From Acinetobacter tjernbergiae DSM 14971 = CIP 107465 (GTDB lineage: Bacteria > Pseudomonadota > Gammaproteobacteria > Pseudomonadales > Moraxellaceae), in NCBI RefSeq assembly GCF_000374425.1, contig NZ_KB894357.1, forward strand, positions 62,001 to 126,000: a stretch of DNA of 64,000 nt, in the 5' to 3' direction. The notes below the pieces were generated by a model, which worked only from the letters and a program-made list of their open reading frames with translations, had not been told where the DNA came from and made no database searches. Below, in pieces: positions 27,140 to 36,454 of this stretch (the stretch's first letter is position 1; the number at the start of each line of letters is the position of its first letter). Position numbers and translations under genes: made by a program.

Positions 27140-29206
27140 ATGTCATTTTCTAAAAATATTTTGACTTTATCTATTCTAGCAATAGCCAGTAGCGCTACCT
27201 TTGCAGAAGAACAAGCAAAGGTTCAACAACTTGCCACGATTGAAATTAAAGCTCATCCATTAGAGCGTAATGCTGCTGATTTTGCTGTGGCAGATCATGT
27301 AATTGAACAAAAGGATTTAGCTGAAAGAAGTGTAACTTTAGGAGATGCTTTGAGCGGTGAGATGGGTGTACATACCAATCAGTTTGGCGCTGGCTCAAGT
27401 CGACCTGTCATTCGTGGACAAGATGGTGCCCGAGTTAAAGTTTTACAAAATGCCTCTGAAAATATTGATGTCTCAACATTATCTCCTGATCATGCTGTGA
27501 CTGTTGATCCATTATTGGCGAAGAAAATTGAGATTATTCAAGGGCCATCCACTTTACTGTATGGTGCTGGAACGGTTGGCGGTTTGGTTAATGTCACAGA
27601 CAGCAAAATTCCGACACAGATGCCAGAAAATGGTTATGAGGGTAATGTTGGTTTACGTTACAACACGGGCAGTGATGAAAAGCTTGCGAGTGCAGGTGTC
27701 ACAGTCGGTTTAGGTGATCAAGTGGCGTTACGTGTTGAAGGTCTCAAACGTGAAGCCAATGATTATATTGCACCTGATTATTTCCATGAAGGTGAAAAAG
27801 AACGTCGAGTTGATAATACCTTTGCCAAAGGCCAGACGGTCAATGTGGGTTTATCGTGGATTTACGATCGTGGTTTTACGGGTATTTCATATAGCAACCG
27901 TCAAGATCAATATGGTCTGCCTGGACATAGCCATGAATATGAAAGCTGCGATGCACATTTGAGTGGTAGACCACATTTACATTGTGGTGATCACGACCCT
28001 GATGATGGACATGATCATGACCACGAGGAACATGAGCATGCACATGATGCAGGTCCTTGGATTGATTTAAAATCGGAGCGTTATGATGTTCGTACAGAAC
28101 TGGACAACCCATTTGCAGGTTTTAAAACTTTACGTGCACAAGCCAGTTATACCGATTATCAACATGATGAAATCGAAGAAGAGACCATCGCGACTCGTTT
28201 TAAAAATAAAGGTTACGATGGACGCCTAGAGTTGGTACATAAGCCACTGGGTGTATGGGAAGGGGTGATTGGCACACAATACGGACAACAAAAATTAAAA
28301 CTCACAGGTGAAGAAGCATTCTTGGCACCAAACACCACTAAAAAATGGAGCATGTTTGCATTAGAACATGCGCAATTTAATCATGTCCATGTTGAATTAG
28401 CCGCTCGGGCAGAACAGCAGAAAATTGATATTGATGATGCAACGAAAAAAGATTTCGATGGTTCAGCCTTTTCTATTTCAGGTGCAGCCAATTGGGAGTT
28501 TGCACCGAACTACAAACTTTCTTTGGTTACGTCACACCAAGAGCGTTTACCTTTAGCACAAGAGTTATATGCCAATGGTGGACATTTTGCGACTAATACC
28601 TATGAGCTAGGTAATGATCAGTTGAAAAAAGAGCAGTCAAACAATATCGAACTTGGCTTCCATTATGATGATGAGAAGTTGGATTATCATGTGCATGTCT
28701 ACCATAACTGGTTTGACGACTACATCTATGCACAAACTTTAGATCGTTATAAAGATTTCCGTTTGGTTCAGTATGCTCAGGATAAAGCTAAATTCTACGG
28801 TGCTGAAGCAGAAGTGGGTTATCAAGTCTCTTCGATTTATAAACTCAGTGCATTTGGTGACTATGTACGCGGCAAGATCGACAATGAAAATGCACCACGT
28901 GTACCAGCGGGACGTTTAGGTACGAAAGTGAATGCAGACTTTGGTGATGGTTTTAGTGGTTCGGCTGAGTACTATCATGTTTTTCAACAAGACAAGATTG
29001 CAGCTTATGAAACAGATACACAAAGTTATAACATGTTGAATTTGGGTGTGGCGTATTTAGGTAATTACAGTAATGTTGGTGATTATCGTGTATTCCTCAA
29101 TGCCAATAATTTGTTAGATGATCAAGTTTATCAACATGCATCGTTCTTATCGACGATTCCACAAGTTGGACGTAATTTTACCGTTGGTGTGAACTTTAGT
29201 TTCTAA
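27140..29206 (+). CDS. znuD: TonB-dependent zinc receptor, ZnuD-like
   Basis: An outer-membrane receptor of 688 residues importing zinc with TonB energy. It has a signal peptide ending SSATFA, then ATIEIKAHPLERN (TonB-box region), a plug with RPVIRGQDGARVKVLQN and EIIQGPSTLLYGAGTVGGLVN, and a C-terminal barrel ending in VGVNFSF. A His/Asp-rich external loop (about residues 270-303, including DDGHDHDHEEHEHAHD) and CDAHLSG / HLHCGDH cysteines are typical of ZnuD. ATG 27140 is favoured over the TTG at 27128. The perfect Zur-type palindrome over the promoter supports regulation by zinc limitation. Confidence 0.9.
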   Translation: MSFSKNILTLSILAIASSATFAEEQAKVQQLATIEIKAHPLERNAADFAVADHVIEQKDLAERSVTLGDALSGEMGVHTNQFGAGSSRPVIRGQDGARVKVLQNASENIDVSTLSPDHAVTVDPLLAKKIEIIQGPSTLLYGAGTVGGLVNVTDSKIPTQMPENGYEGNVGLRYNTGSDEKLASAGVTVGLGDQVALRVEGLKREANDYIAPDYFHEGEKERRVDNTFAKGQTVNVGLSWIYDRGFTGISYSNRQDQYGLPGHSHEYESCDAHLSGRPHLHCGDHDPDDGHDHDHEEHEHAHDAGPWIDLKSERYDVRTELDNPFAGFKTLRAQASYTDYQHDEIEEETIATRFKNKGYDGRLELVHKPLGVWEGVIGTQYGQQKLKLTGEEAFLAPNTTKKWSMFALEHAQFNHVHVELAARAEQQKIDIDDATKKDFDGSAFSISGAANWEFAPNYKLSLVTSHQERLPLAQELYANGGHFATNTYELGNDQLKKEQSNNIELGFHYDDEKLDYHVHVYHNWFDDYIYAQTLDRYKDFRLVQYAQDKAKFYGAEAEVGYQVSSIYKLSAFGDYVRGKIDNENAPRVPAGRLGTKVNADFGDGFSGSAEYYHVFQQDKIAAYETDTQSYNMLNLGVAYLGNYSNVGDYRVFLNANNLLDDQVYQHASFLSTIPQVGRNFTVGVNFSF

Positions 29207-29242
29207 TTTGTCACTCAAATCTTATTGAAAAATCAAAGTATA

Positions 29243-29278
29243 AGCTCTAGCCTTAGTCCATTAGGCTAGGGCTTTTTC
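29243..29278 (+). terminator. Rho-independent terminator after znuD
   Basis: AGCTCTAGCC pairs with GGCTAGGGCT (one G-T pair) around an 11-nt loop, followed by TTTTTC. It lies just before the phospholipase D-like gene, which therefore needs its own promoter or read-through. Confidence 0.8.
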
Positions 29279-29285
29279 TGTTTAT

Positions 29286-30749
29286 ATGCGTATCTTCCAA
29301 AGAATTCATCAAAAATTAAACTGGTCAGGTCGACGTTACATGGCAGTCATATTGAGTATTTTTGCGATTGGGTATATTGCTTCGGCAATTTACCATACTG
29401 TAAAACCACTCCCAAAAGGACTGGATTTTACGGGGCAACTTCGCCATGCCAATGTGAAATTTTTGGCAGATCAGACCTATCTTGATGCACAAGGTCAACA
29501 GCAAGTTGATCAACACATTTTCAAAGAAATTTTTCAATTGATTGATGAAGCACAGACCACGATTGTGTTGGATATGTTCTTATTTAATCAGGAAGTGGGT
29601 GCATCTAAGGTTAAGCAATTTCCATTGACGCAGCAATTAACAGATGCACTGATTTTGAAACGGAAGCTTTATCCGACAGTTCAAATTGTGGTGATTACCG
29701 ATCCAATTAATTCGGTTTATGGTGGTATAACGCCTCAGCACTATCGCCAACTTCGCCAAGCAGGCGTAGATGTCATTGAAACTGATTTAAAACCTTTGCG
29801 TGCTTCAAATCCATTGTGGTCGGGTTTTTGGTATATCTGCTGTCAAAATTTAGGCAATAATCCTGAAGGGGGTTGGCTAAGTAATCCTTTTGGAAATGAC
29901 AAGGTGACTTTGCGTAGTTATTTGGAATTGTTCAATTTTAAAGCCAATCATCGCAAAACCTTGGTGGTAGATACTGCTCAGGGTTGGAAGAGTTTGGTCA
30001 CCTCAGCCAATCCACATGATGGGAGTTCACATCATAGCAATGTAGCACTAGTCGTCGATGGGCCAACAGCAATTGATGTTCTGCAAACAGAGCAAACCGT
30101 TGCCAATATGTCACAAGGCTCTAGCCCATTTGTGATTATGGGGGGATTGGCTGAAGATAAAAGCTTGCCACAAGTTCAGGTACTGACTGAAAAAGCGATT
30201 TATGATGCTGTGTTGAACATGATCCAATCTGCAAAACGTGAAGAACATTTGGACATGGCAATGTTCTATCTATCTGAGCGAAATATTATTGCGGCATTAA
30301 AACAAGCAAAACAGCGTGGAGTGAATATTCGCATCATGATTGACCCGAACAAAGATGCGTTTGGTCGTCAAAAGAATGGTATTCCAAACCGCCAGGTGGC
30401 ATCAGAACTCAATGCCGTCGGCATTCCGATTCGTTGGTGTGATACGCGTGGTGAACAGTGCCATAGTAAGATGCTATTTAAATACAATGCACAGCAAGCT
30501 GAGATTATTTTAGGTTCAGCCAACTTAACTGCAAGGAATCTGAAAAACTATAATCTTGAAACTGATATGCGTGTGTTAGGTTCAGCGCAAGCACCAGTTT
30601 TTAAAGATGCAGGACAGTATTTTGATGCGGCTTGGACAAATGCACATCGACGCCAAATTACGGTTGATTATGCAAAATATGCGGATGAGTCAAAAGTGAA
30701 ATACTGGCTCTATCGCTTTATGGAATGGTCGGGTTTATCGACTTTTTAA
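29286..30749 (+). CDS. Phospholipase D-family protein
   Basis: A 487-residue protein with one N-terminal membrane anchor (about residues 18-38) and two phosphodiesterase halves. The first HKD motif is NHRKTLVVDTAQGWKSLVTSAN (about residue 220) and the second is CHSKMLFKYNAQQAEIILGSANLTARN (about residue 396). Both keep H-x-K. The architecture is that of cardiolipin synthase-like or PLD-like enzymes, but the usual D of the first HKD is not clearly placed, so substrate is uncertain. It is followed by a frameshifted gene after 25 nt. Confidence 0.85.
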   Translation: MRIFQRIHQKLNWSGRRYMAVILSIFAIGYIASAIYHTVKPLPKGLDFTGQLRHANVKFLADQTYLDAQGQQQVDQHIFKEIFQLIDEAQTTIVLDMFLFNQEVGASKVKQFPLTQQLTDALILKRKLYPTVQIVVITDPINSVYGGITPQHYRQLRQAGVDVIETDLKPLRASNPLWSGFWYICCQNLGNNPEGGWLSNPFGNDKVTLRSYLELFNFKANHRKTLVVDTAQGWKSLVTSANPHDGSSHHSNVALVVDGPTAIDVLQTEQTVANMSQGSSPFVIMGGLAEDKSLPQVQVLTEKAIYDAVLNMIQSAKREEHLDMAMFYLSERNIIAALKQAKQRGVNIRIMIDPNKDAFGRQKNGIPNRQVASELNAVGIPIRWCDTRGEQCHSKMLFKYNAQQAEIILGSANLTARNLKNYNLETDMRVLGSAQAPVFKDAGQYFDAAWTNAHRRQITVDYAKYADESKVKYWLYRFMEWSGLSTF

Positions 30750-30774
30750 TTCAGCATCAATAGGATTCTACGCA

Positions 30775-31583
30775 ATGGCGAAAATTAAACTAAATATTAG
30801 ACAGGATGAGCAGATTGATTTAGATGTGCATCAATTTAATCATTATGCAGATATTGTTGAAATTCAAAGTTGGGCAGAACTCTTGGAAAGCTATCTCTTC
30901 CTTAAACAGGACGTTCATCCTAAAAAAGTGTTTTTGGTTTTGGATGATCAGCGCAAGCCCAATATACTTCTATGCATGCTCAATTGGGTGATAAACTTTA
31001 TTTTGACGATAGCCTATATTTTCAAGGAATCGAAGATATTGGCAGTCGAGAGAGTCATCTGATTGAAAGTAATATTGTCACGCCGTTAGTGTTTCAGCAT
31101 CATGTTCAACAACTGAGTCATCTAGACCATCAGCGAAGCTTTGAAAGCCTAGCTGGCAAAATGCAGCATTATGATGAGAATGATTTAGAGGCATTGGTTT
31201 ATTTTAATCAACATTTATTGATTTCAATAGATAGCGAAATTGCGGTTAAAGTCGCAAATATAGAAACAGAAGCACTTAAATTAGCGATGATGCCGAATGG
31301 CTATTTTTCGTGTGATTTTGACGTATTTGAAAACTTTGCGATCATTCAGCAGATGCAGCATTATGGTTTTGAGTTTATAGGGCTAGGCGCATCTTTATTG
31401 GGATGGATTAAAACATCAGACTTTAAAGCGGATAAAATTGAAGATTTAATTCAGGATCTCGCTGTAATTTATCCTTTAGATTCATCTCATCAAAAGGCAA
31501 TGAAAGCCCTAATTTTAAAAAATAACTATCTGATTTTGCCTTATTCAGAGTCGCCACAAGAGTATTTAGATTACGATCTGTAA
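30775..31583 (+). pseudogene. Unidentified gene interrupted by a frameshift
   Basis: Two overlapping frames fit one protein of about 269 residues. Frame 1 runs from ATG 30775 to about 30960 (…KVFLVLDDQRKP). Sense then continues one base back in the other frame as QYTSMHAQLGDKLYFDDSLYF… to the stop at 31583. The shift lies near 30955-30962 in AAGCCCAATAT. Without it the first frame ends at 31062 in an implausible hydrophobic tail. No slippery heptamer or stimulatory hairpin is evident, so a mutation or sequencing error is likelier than programmed frameshifting. The product is unrecognised. Confidence 0.75.
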
Positions 31584-31606
31584 TCATTACTAAATTGATT
31601 TCAAAA

Positions 31607-31639
31607 AGCTTAATTGGGATGTTTGCTCCGTATTAAGCT
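31607..31639. terminator. Possible bidirectional terminator between convergent genes
   Basis: AGCTTAAT at 31607-31614 and ATTAAGCT at 31632-31639 pair across a 17-nt loop, flanked by A- and T-rich runs. It lies between the plus-strand frameshifted gene and the minus-strand gene ending at 31668. Confidence 0.45.
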
Positions 31640-31667
31640 GATTGAAAAAATATCATCAATAAAAAAA

Positions 31668-32114
31668 TTAAGGATTGGGTGGAATCAACTGATCTAAGTC
31701 TTTATCTGCCATCTGATCCAGTTCACTTAAATCTGTTTTAATTTTCCACTGACTTTCATCTTCAACAGGTGTTGGCAGTCGTGCTTCCAACCAATCGCAG
31801 ACCACATCAGGATTGAACTCTGGATGGTTGCATTGAATCACCCAAGCTAAAAAGTCTTTTGCTTCGCCATTCATATAGGGCGGTGGTGAAACTGGGAAAA
31901 ATTGAGTAGGTAAGCGTTCATTGGTGGACAAATAGTTGAGCACATGACCAAGTTCTTGAACGGTTTGCCATGCAAGTGGGTGAGCAACATCAATATTAAA
32001 TTTAAACCACCACGCATGTTGACCATCTGTACCATGTGCAACGATACGAGCCTCTTGCACACTTGGTACTTTACAGAAGAATTGATAAAGACGATCAAAA
32101 TTCATTTCAGCCAC
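31668..32114 (-). CDS. Conserved hypothetical protein
   Basis: A 148-residue acidic soluble protein. Notable segments are HGTDGQHAWWFKFNIDVAHPLAWQTVQELG and LPTQFFPVSPPPYMNG; the proline-rich part is probably a loop. There is no signal peptide or helix pair. Not recognised. It is alone on the minus strand, convergent with the frameshifted gene and divergent from the first RcnB-like gene. Confidence 0.7.
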   Translation of the reverse strand: MAEMNFDRLYQFFCKVPSVQEARIVAHGTDGQHAWWFKFNIDVAHPLAWQTVQELGHVLNYLSTNERLPTQFFPVSPPPYMNGEAKDFLAWVIQCNHPEFNPDVVCDWLEARLPTPVEDESQWKIKTDLSELDQMADKDLDQLIPPNP

Positions 32115-32285
32115 AGATGTTGTCTCAAAACCAAAAAAGTTATTTTAACATATCTCTTTGGATGTATATGCCGATGTAATCGGTCGAGGGAAAAGAACAA
32201 TTGATCTGAAAAAATATTATTACAACAGTCATGCTTGGTTTTTATTCTAAAATATAAAAATACTCTGATTCCTAGGGCGATAAGG

Positions 32286-32774
32286 ATGAAGCAATCTAAA
32301 TTGTATATTTATGGCTTGGCAGGTCTTTTGGGCTATCTCCCTATCATGAGTTATGCCGATAATGCATGGGGAGGGTATAGTGGTGTCGAACGACGTTCAT
32401 ATCCCCAAACACCTACTTATCAGCCACCCGCACAAGATCCTTTTGCATTTTCAAATCAGCGCTACACGCCGACTGCACCGCCGAAAGGCTATTATTATCA
32501 ACCGAATCAAAATAATTATTATCCTTATCCGAGCCATCGGCCAGGTGTTCGTATTGAGTACTATCCCGAAACTCAATATGAGCATAGCTATCGCCGTGAG
32601 TCTTTTGTGGTTGGAAATGAGTTACCTAGTGAATTTCGAAGTGAGCGTTATGTGATTCGAGATTGGGATTCATATTCATTGCGTGAACCACCAAGAGGTC
32701 GGCACTGGGTGATCGTTGATGGTCGTTATCTTTTAGTGACAGATGATAATTTTAGGATTGAAATTATTCGCTGA
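32286..32774 (+). CDS. RcnB-family periplasmic protein (larger)
   Basis: A 162-residue exported protein. MKQSKLYIYGLAGLLGYL followed by PIMSYADNAW is a signal peptide cut after SYA. The middle is Pro/Tyr/Gln-rich and low in complexity (residues 30-95). The C-terminal ~60 residues (LPSEFRSERYVIRDWDSYSL, EPPRGRHWVIVDGRYLLV) form the RcnB domain, named after an E. coli periplasmic nickel/cobalt homeostasis protein. ATG 32286 is used because only it yields a signal peptide. It is paralogous to the next gene. A metal link is only by family. Confidence 0.8.
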   Translation: MKQSKLYIYGLAGLLGYLPIMSYADNAWGGYSGVERRSYPQTPTYQPPAQDPFAFSNQRYTPTAPPKGYYYQPNQNNYYPYPSHRPGVRIEYYPETQYEHSYRRESFVVGNELPSEFRSERYVIRDWDSYSLREPPRGRHWVIVDGRYLLVTDDNFRIEIIR

Positions 32775-32926
32775 TTTTAAATGAATTTTTAAATTTACCC
32801 TGCATTTAAATCTCCATAATTTCTTGGTTTTCATTACAAAGCTTTGCAATGTCGTGGGTTTTATTCATGCTTTCTCCTTGAGTTTTTCTTAATCTAATTT
32901 TAGATCGAAAAACAGAGGATTAAACA

Positions 32927-33289
32927 ATGAAGAAGACAGTCGTGTTATTGGTATCAACGATGATACTTGGTGTATCTGCTTCAGCAATGGCAGATTCAAA
33001 TCGTTGGAATCAAGATCATAAAGATCGCTATGATAACCGCTATGAGCACCGTTACGATCATCGTGAACAACCACGTTGGTCGAATGGCGACCGTGGTCAT
33101 CATTATGGTCAACGTATCAGCCTTAAACGTGGCGAGCGTTTACCGTCAGAATTCCGTAGTAACCGCTATGTGATTTCTAACTATCGGACTCACCGTTTGT
33201 ATGAACCACCGCGTGGCTATAACTGGATGCAGGTACAAGGTAAATATGTTTTAGTCGACTCGAAATATCGCGTGTTGAGAGTGGCTTAA
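32927..33289 (+). CDS. RcnB-family periplasmic protein (smaller)
   Basis: A 120-residue exported protein with signal peptide MKKTVVLLVSTMILGVSASA. A His/Asp/Arg-rich segment (residues 24-62, with repeated YDNRYEHRYDHRE) could bind metal. The RcnB domain follows (LPSEFRSNRYVISNYRTHRL, EPPRGYNWMQVQGKYVLVDS). It shares about half its C-terminal residues with the upstream paralogue, so the pair looks like a tandem duplication that diverged in the N-terminal region. A MITE-like insert lies in its terminator. Confidence 0.85.
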   Translation: MKKTVVLLVSTMILGVSASAMADSNRWNQDHKDRYDNRYEHRYDHREQPRWSNGDRGHHYGQRISLKRGERLPSEFRSNRYVISNYRTHRLYEPPRGYNWMQVQGKYVLVDSKYRVLRVA

Positions 33290-33301
33290 ACTAAGTAATA
33301 A

Positions 33302-33509
33302 AAAACAGGCATCTCACCTTAACGCCAGTCAGTTAAGCATTTTTAATCTCCCCCTTACGAAGCGAAACTTCTCACCTTTTTCAAAGGAAGGCGATTTCGA
33401 AATTCAATGGCGTTCCCCTCTTTTCAAAGAGGGGTTAGGGGAGATTTATCAATCCGTAATAATGAAATTACGCTTAACTGAGCAGCATTAGGCATCTCGC
33501 CTGCTTTTT
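33302..33509 (+). terminator. Terminator of the RcnB pair, split by an insertion
   Basis: The flanks AAAAACAGGCATCTC and AGGCATCTCGCCTGCTTTTTT rejoin, when the insert and one repeat copy are removed, into a CAGGC-ATCTC-GCCTG hairpin with A and T tracts, a standard bidirectional terminator. The insert occupies 33316-33489. Confidence 0.7.
33316..33489. mobile_element. MITE-like element, 174 bp, with 9-bp flanking duplication
   Basis: The insert is bounded by AGGCATCTC at 33307-33315 and again at 33490-33498, a probable target duplication. Inside are an end-proximal inverted repeat TCAGTTAAGC (33329-33338) / GCTTAACTGA (33472-33481) and an inner one AATCTCCCC (33345-33353) / GGGGAGATT (33438-33446). 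A hairpin CCCCTCTTT/AAAGAGGGG lies at 33415-33434. There is no coding capacity. It shares its inner arms with the repeat at 36455. Confidence 0.7.
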
Positions 33510-33512
33510 TAT

Positions 33513-34010
33513 TTATGCTAGCTCATCATCTTGTGGTCTTGGTGTTTTATTTGCAGGAAGTTGTTGTTCATGGTCTTTACCTCGGATAACAGAAGGGTAG
33601 TTCCATGAAGCAAAACGTACCACCCAAATTGCCAAAGCTAAGATCAGAATAGAGCCTGTAATGATGACCAAATCCATAGAGGCTTTATGGTTGTGTTGAA
33701 TATCAGCAATCAGTAAACGAGTTAGTGCGGTAATTGCCACATAGATGAGAAAGCGTACGGGCATGTGATTGGTTTTAAAGTAGATACCAACCATTGCACC
33801 CAATTCTAAATAGATGAATAACAATAGAATGTCATCAATCGTGGCGTACTGTTTGACGGTCAAAATTTCAATGACAGTATGCACTGCTGACCAAGCGACC
33901 ATACAGCCGATAATAAACAGGGCTAAATAATGAAAGGCTTCTACGGCATAATGACCTAAACGATCAAACAGGCGTTGTAGGTTCTCAAGTTTATCTTTGG
34001 AATTTGACAT
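33513..34010 (-). CDS. psiE: Phosphate-starvation-inducible PsiE-family membrane protein
   Basis: A 165-residue protein with four membrane helices (about residues 22-44, 56-78, 85-100 and 113-130). It carries the family features FIYLELGAMVGIYF, HMPVRFLIYVAITALTRLL and a charged Pro-rich C-terminal tail. PsiE is induced by phosphate starvation in E. coli, but its biochemical role is unknown. No Pho box was identified upstream. It is convergent with the RcnB pair. Confidence 0.82.
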   Translation of the reverse strand: MSNSKDKLENLQRLFDRLGHYAVEAFHYLALFIIGCMVAWSAVHTVIEILTVKQYATIDDILLLFIYLELGAMVGIYFKTNHMPVRFLIYVAITALTRLLIADIQHNHKASMDLVIITGSILILALAIWVVRFASWNYPSVIRGKDHEQQLPANKTPRPQDDELA

Positions 34011-34185
34011 ATAGATTAAAAAATCTCAGAACAATAACGAAAATATACAGCAAATTTCATGCGCAATAAGTATTGAAATAACTACAATCTAAGTTAAAGC
34101 TGAAATATTTTTGAATTTCGCTTGTGCATAATTTTCGTTGCTATTATAAGAGTTTAACTAAAAATTAAATAAATAGGAACAAATC

Positions 34186-34599
34186 ATGTTTTTATATCGA
34201 CCTATTGGTCTATTTGAATATCAACTCATTGAAAAAAGTCAATTTAAACAATTTCCACCGCGCTTGTACTGGCAACCTATTTTTTATCCTGTATTAAATC
34301 AAAAATATGCGGAAAAAATTGCTTTAGATTGGAATACTCAAGATCAAGCGAGTGGTTATATTGGCTATGTTACGCGGTTTGAATTGGATGATGCGTATTT
34401 AGCACAATTTGAAGTACATGTTGTTGGGGATGATTTTTGTCAAGAGCTTTGGATTCCAGCAGAGCGGCTAAATGAATTCAATCAGCAAATTATAGGACAA
34501 ATTGAGGTGGTCAAGATATTCAAAGGTGATTTATTTAATGAAAATGCTCAGCTACCTGATCTATTTAAACATAGCCCTGATGGATCTTCTGAATATTAA
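34186..34599 (+). CDS. Conserved protein often annotated 'ADP-ribosylation/crystallin J1'
   Basis: A 137-residue soluble protein with the conserved pattern LYRPIGLFEYQLIEKSQFKQFPPRL, PIFYPVLNQKYAEKIALDWN, GYIGYVTRFELDD and ELWIPAERLNEFN. That name appears widely for this family, but the true function is not established and no ADP-ribosylation motif is visible. Its own promoter and a downstream terminator suggest a single-gene unit. Confidence 0.75.
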   Translation: MFLYRPIGLFEYQLIEKSQFKQFPPRLYWQPIFYPVLNQKYAEKIALDWNTQDQASGYIGYVTRFELDDAYLAQFEVHVVGDDFCQELWIPAERLNEFNQQIIGQIEVVKIFKGDLFNENAQLPDLFKHSPDGSSEY

Positions 34600-34613
34600 A
34601 TTTATAATTAATA

Positions 34614-34645
34614 TAAAAAAACGCCTGAATATTCAGGCGCTCTTT
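34614..34645. terminator. Bidirectional rho-independent terminator
   Basis: A perfect palindrome CGCCTGAATATTCAGGCG at 34622-34639 has an A run on its left and TCTTTT on its right. It serves the convergent genes ending at 34599 and 34659. Confidence 0.88.
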
Positions 34646-34658
34646 TGTACTTAATGAA

Positions 34659-36440
34659 TTAAGCTTGATTTGTAAAATAGTCTTCGCTGAAGTTCATGAT
34701 TAAGTCAGAACCTGATTTGATCTTCGCAAGGCGAGAATCAAGTTCTGGCAAAATACGGTCAACGAAGTACTGTGCCAAAGCAAGTTTGTTTTGGTAGAAA
34801 TCGCCAGACTTGTCTTTTGCAGCAGCAGCAATTTTCGCGAACATATAGCTGAAGCTAAGTAAGCCAACTGCGCTTAAGTAATCTACTGCAGTCGAGTTCG
34901 GGAATTCTACATTTTCAGCCGCTTGTTCAATGATGAATTGAGTAATTGCTTCGATTTCAGTTGCAGCATCTAAAGTTGCATCTTTAATGAAGTTTAAGTC
35001 AGTGTCTAATGCATTGGCAAAATCACGGATCTCAGTGATATATTCAGCGATGAAAGCACCACCACATTTAATGGTTTTACGACCAATTAAGTCTTGAGAT
35101 TGAACGCCGTTTGTTCCTTCGTAAATTTGAGAAATACGAAGATCACGGATGCACTGTTCCATACCCCATTCACGAATATAACCGTGACCACCAAATACCA
35201 TTTGCGCATCTAAAGTTGCTTGGAATGCAGTATCCGTGAGGTAAGCTTTTGCAATCGGCGTTAACAGTGCAACGCGGTCATTGGCTTTCTTCACTGCTTC
35301 TGCATCAGTAGAGAATTTAGTGATATCGAGTTGCTGACCAACATAGACTGCAAATGCACGAGATGCTTCATTGTTCGCACGTGCATTTAACAACATACGA
35401 CGTACATCACCATGAACTAAGATGCTATCCGCAGGTTTGCTTGGCGATTGAACACCAGAAGCACTACGACCTTGTAAACGATCAGTCGCATATTGTGCTG
35501 CATTTTGGTAAGCAAATTCAGAAGCACCAAGACCTTGGATACCCATTGATAAACGTTCATAGTTCATCATCACGAACATTGCTGCAAGACCTTCGTTTTC
35601 TTTTCCAACGAGGTAACCTTTTGCAGCATCAAAATTCATCACACAAGTTGCAGATGCTTTGATCCCCATTTTGTGTTCAATTGAACCAGGACCAGCAGGG
35701 TTACGCTCACCTAAAGAACCATCTGCATTTACAATGTATTTCGGAACGATGAATAAAGAAATACCACGTGAACCTGCAGGCGCATCAGGAGTTTTTGCAA
35801 GAACCAAGTGAATGATGTTTTCAGCGAGGTCGTGATCACCACCTGTGATGAAGATTTTAGTACCTGTAATGTTATATGTACCATCTTCATTTGGTTCAGC
35901 TTTAGTTTTGATAATACCTAAATCTGTACCTGCATGTGGCTCTGTTAAGCACATCGTACCTGACCATTCACCAGAATAGATTTTTGGTAAATACGTTTCT
36001 TTTTGCTCTTGTGATGCATAGCTATTTAACGCCATACCAGCACCGACAGAAAGAAGCGGGTAGAGCATGAATGATGGATTGGTTGCGAACAACATTTCAT
36101 CAGAAAGAACAGTCAGCATTTTTGGCATTGCTTGACCGCCCCATTCCTCATCAGCACCTAAGCCAATCCAACCACCTTCGGCATATTGACGGAATGCTTC
36201 TTTGAAACCTGCAGGTGTGAAAACTTCACCGTTAACCCAACGTGCACCTTCTTCATCACCAGTACGGTTAAGTGGGTGAGTTACGTTTTGAGCAAATTTA
36301 GCCATTTCTTCTAAAATTGCTTCAGCAGTTGCAGCATCTACATGAGCAAGATTCTCATTAGACTGCCAAAATTGTTCAGCTTTAAATACATCATTTAAGA
36401 TGAATTTCATATCTGCTAAAGGTGCGTTGTAAATTGGCAT
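34659..36440 (-). CDS. Acyl-CoA dehydrogenase (long form, DmdC-like)
   Basis: A 593-residue FAD enzyme that would introduce the alpha-beta double bond into an acyl-CoA. It has TMCLTEPHAGTDLGIIKTKAE, TGTKIFITGGDHD, the MNYERLSMGIQGLG segment, AQMVFGGHGYIREWGMEQ and RISQIYEGTNGVQ. The extra C-terminal domain after residue 460 is typical of the long 3-methylmercaptopropionyl-CoA dehydrogenase-like class. AAAAGGAAACGATT precedes the ATG. A 98-bp palindromic repeat directly upstream forms most of its leader. It is a close paralogue of the next gene. Confidence 0.92.
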   Translation of the reverse strand: MPIYNAPLADMKFILNDVFKAEQFWQSNENLAHVDAATAEAILEEMAKFAQNVTHPLNRTGDEEGARWVNGEVFTPAGFKEAFRQYAEGGWIGLGADEEWGGQAMPKMLTVLSDEMLFATNPSFMLYPLLSVGAGMALNSYASQEQKETYLPKIYSGEWSGTMCLTEPHAGTDLGIIKTKAEPNEDGTYNITGTKIFITGGDHDLAENIIHLVLAKTPDAPAGSRGISLFIVPKYIVNADGSLGERNPAGPGSIEHKMGIKASATCVMNFDAAKGYLVGKENEGLAAMFVMMNYERLSMGIQGLGASEFAYQNAAQYATDRLQGRSASGVQSPSKPADSILVHGDVRRMLLNARANNEASRAFAVYVGQQLDITKFSTDAEAVKKANDRVALLTPIAKAYLTDTAFQATLDAQMVFGGHGYIREWGMEQCIRDLRISQIYEGTNGVQSQDLIGRKTIKCGGAFIAEYITEIRDFANALDTDLNFIKDATLDAATEIEAITQFIIEQAAENVEFPNSTAVDYLSAVGLLSFSYMFAKIAAAAKDKSGDFYQNKLALAQYFVDRILPELDSRLAKIKSGSDLIMNFSEDYFTNQA

Positions 36441-36454
36441 AATCGTTTCCTTTT

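Noticed and set aside
30945..30975. Programmed -1 frameshifting
   Set aside because: No slippery heptamer or following structure is evident; a mutation or sequence error is simpler.
34186..34599. A toxin that ADP-ribosylates proteins, suggested by the common family name
   Set aside because: No catalytic motif of ADP-ribosyltransferases or hydrolases is visible; the name is historical.
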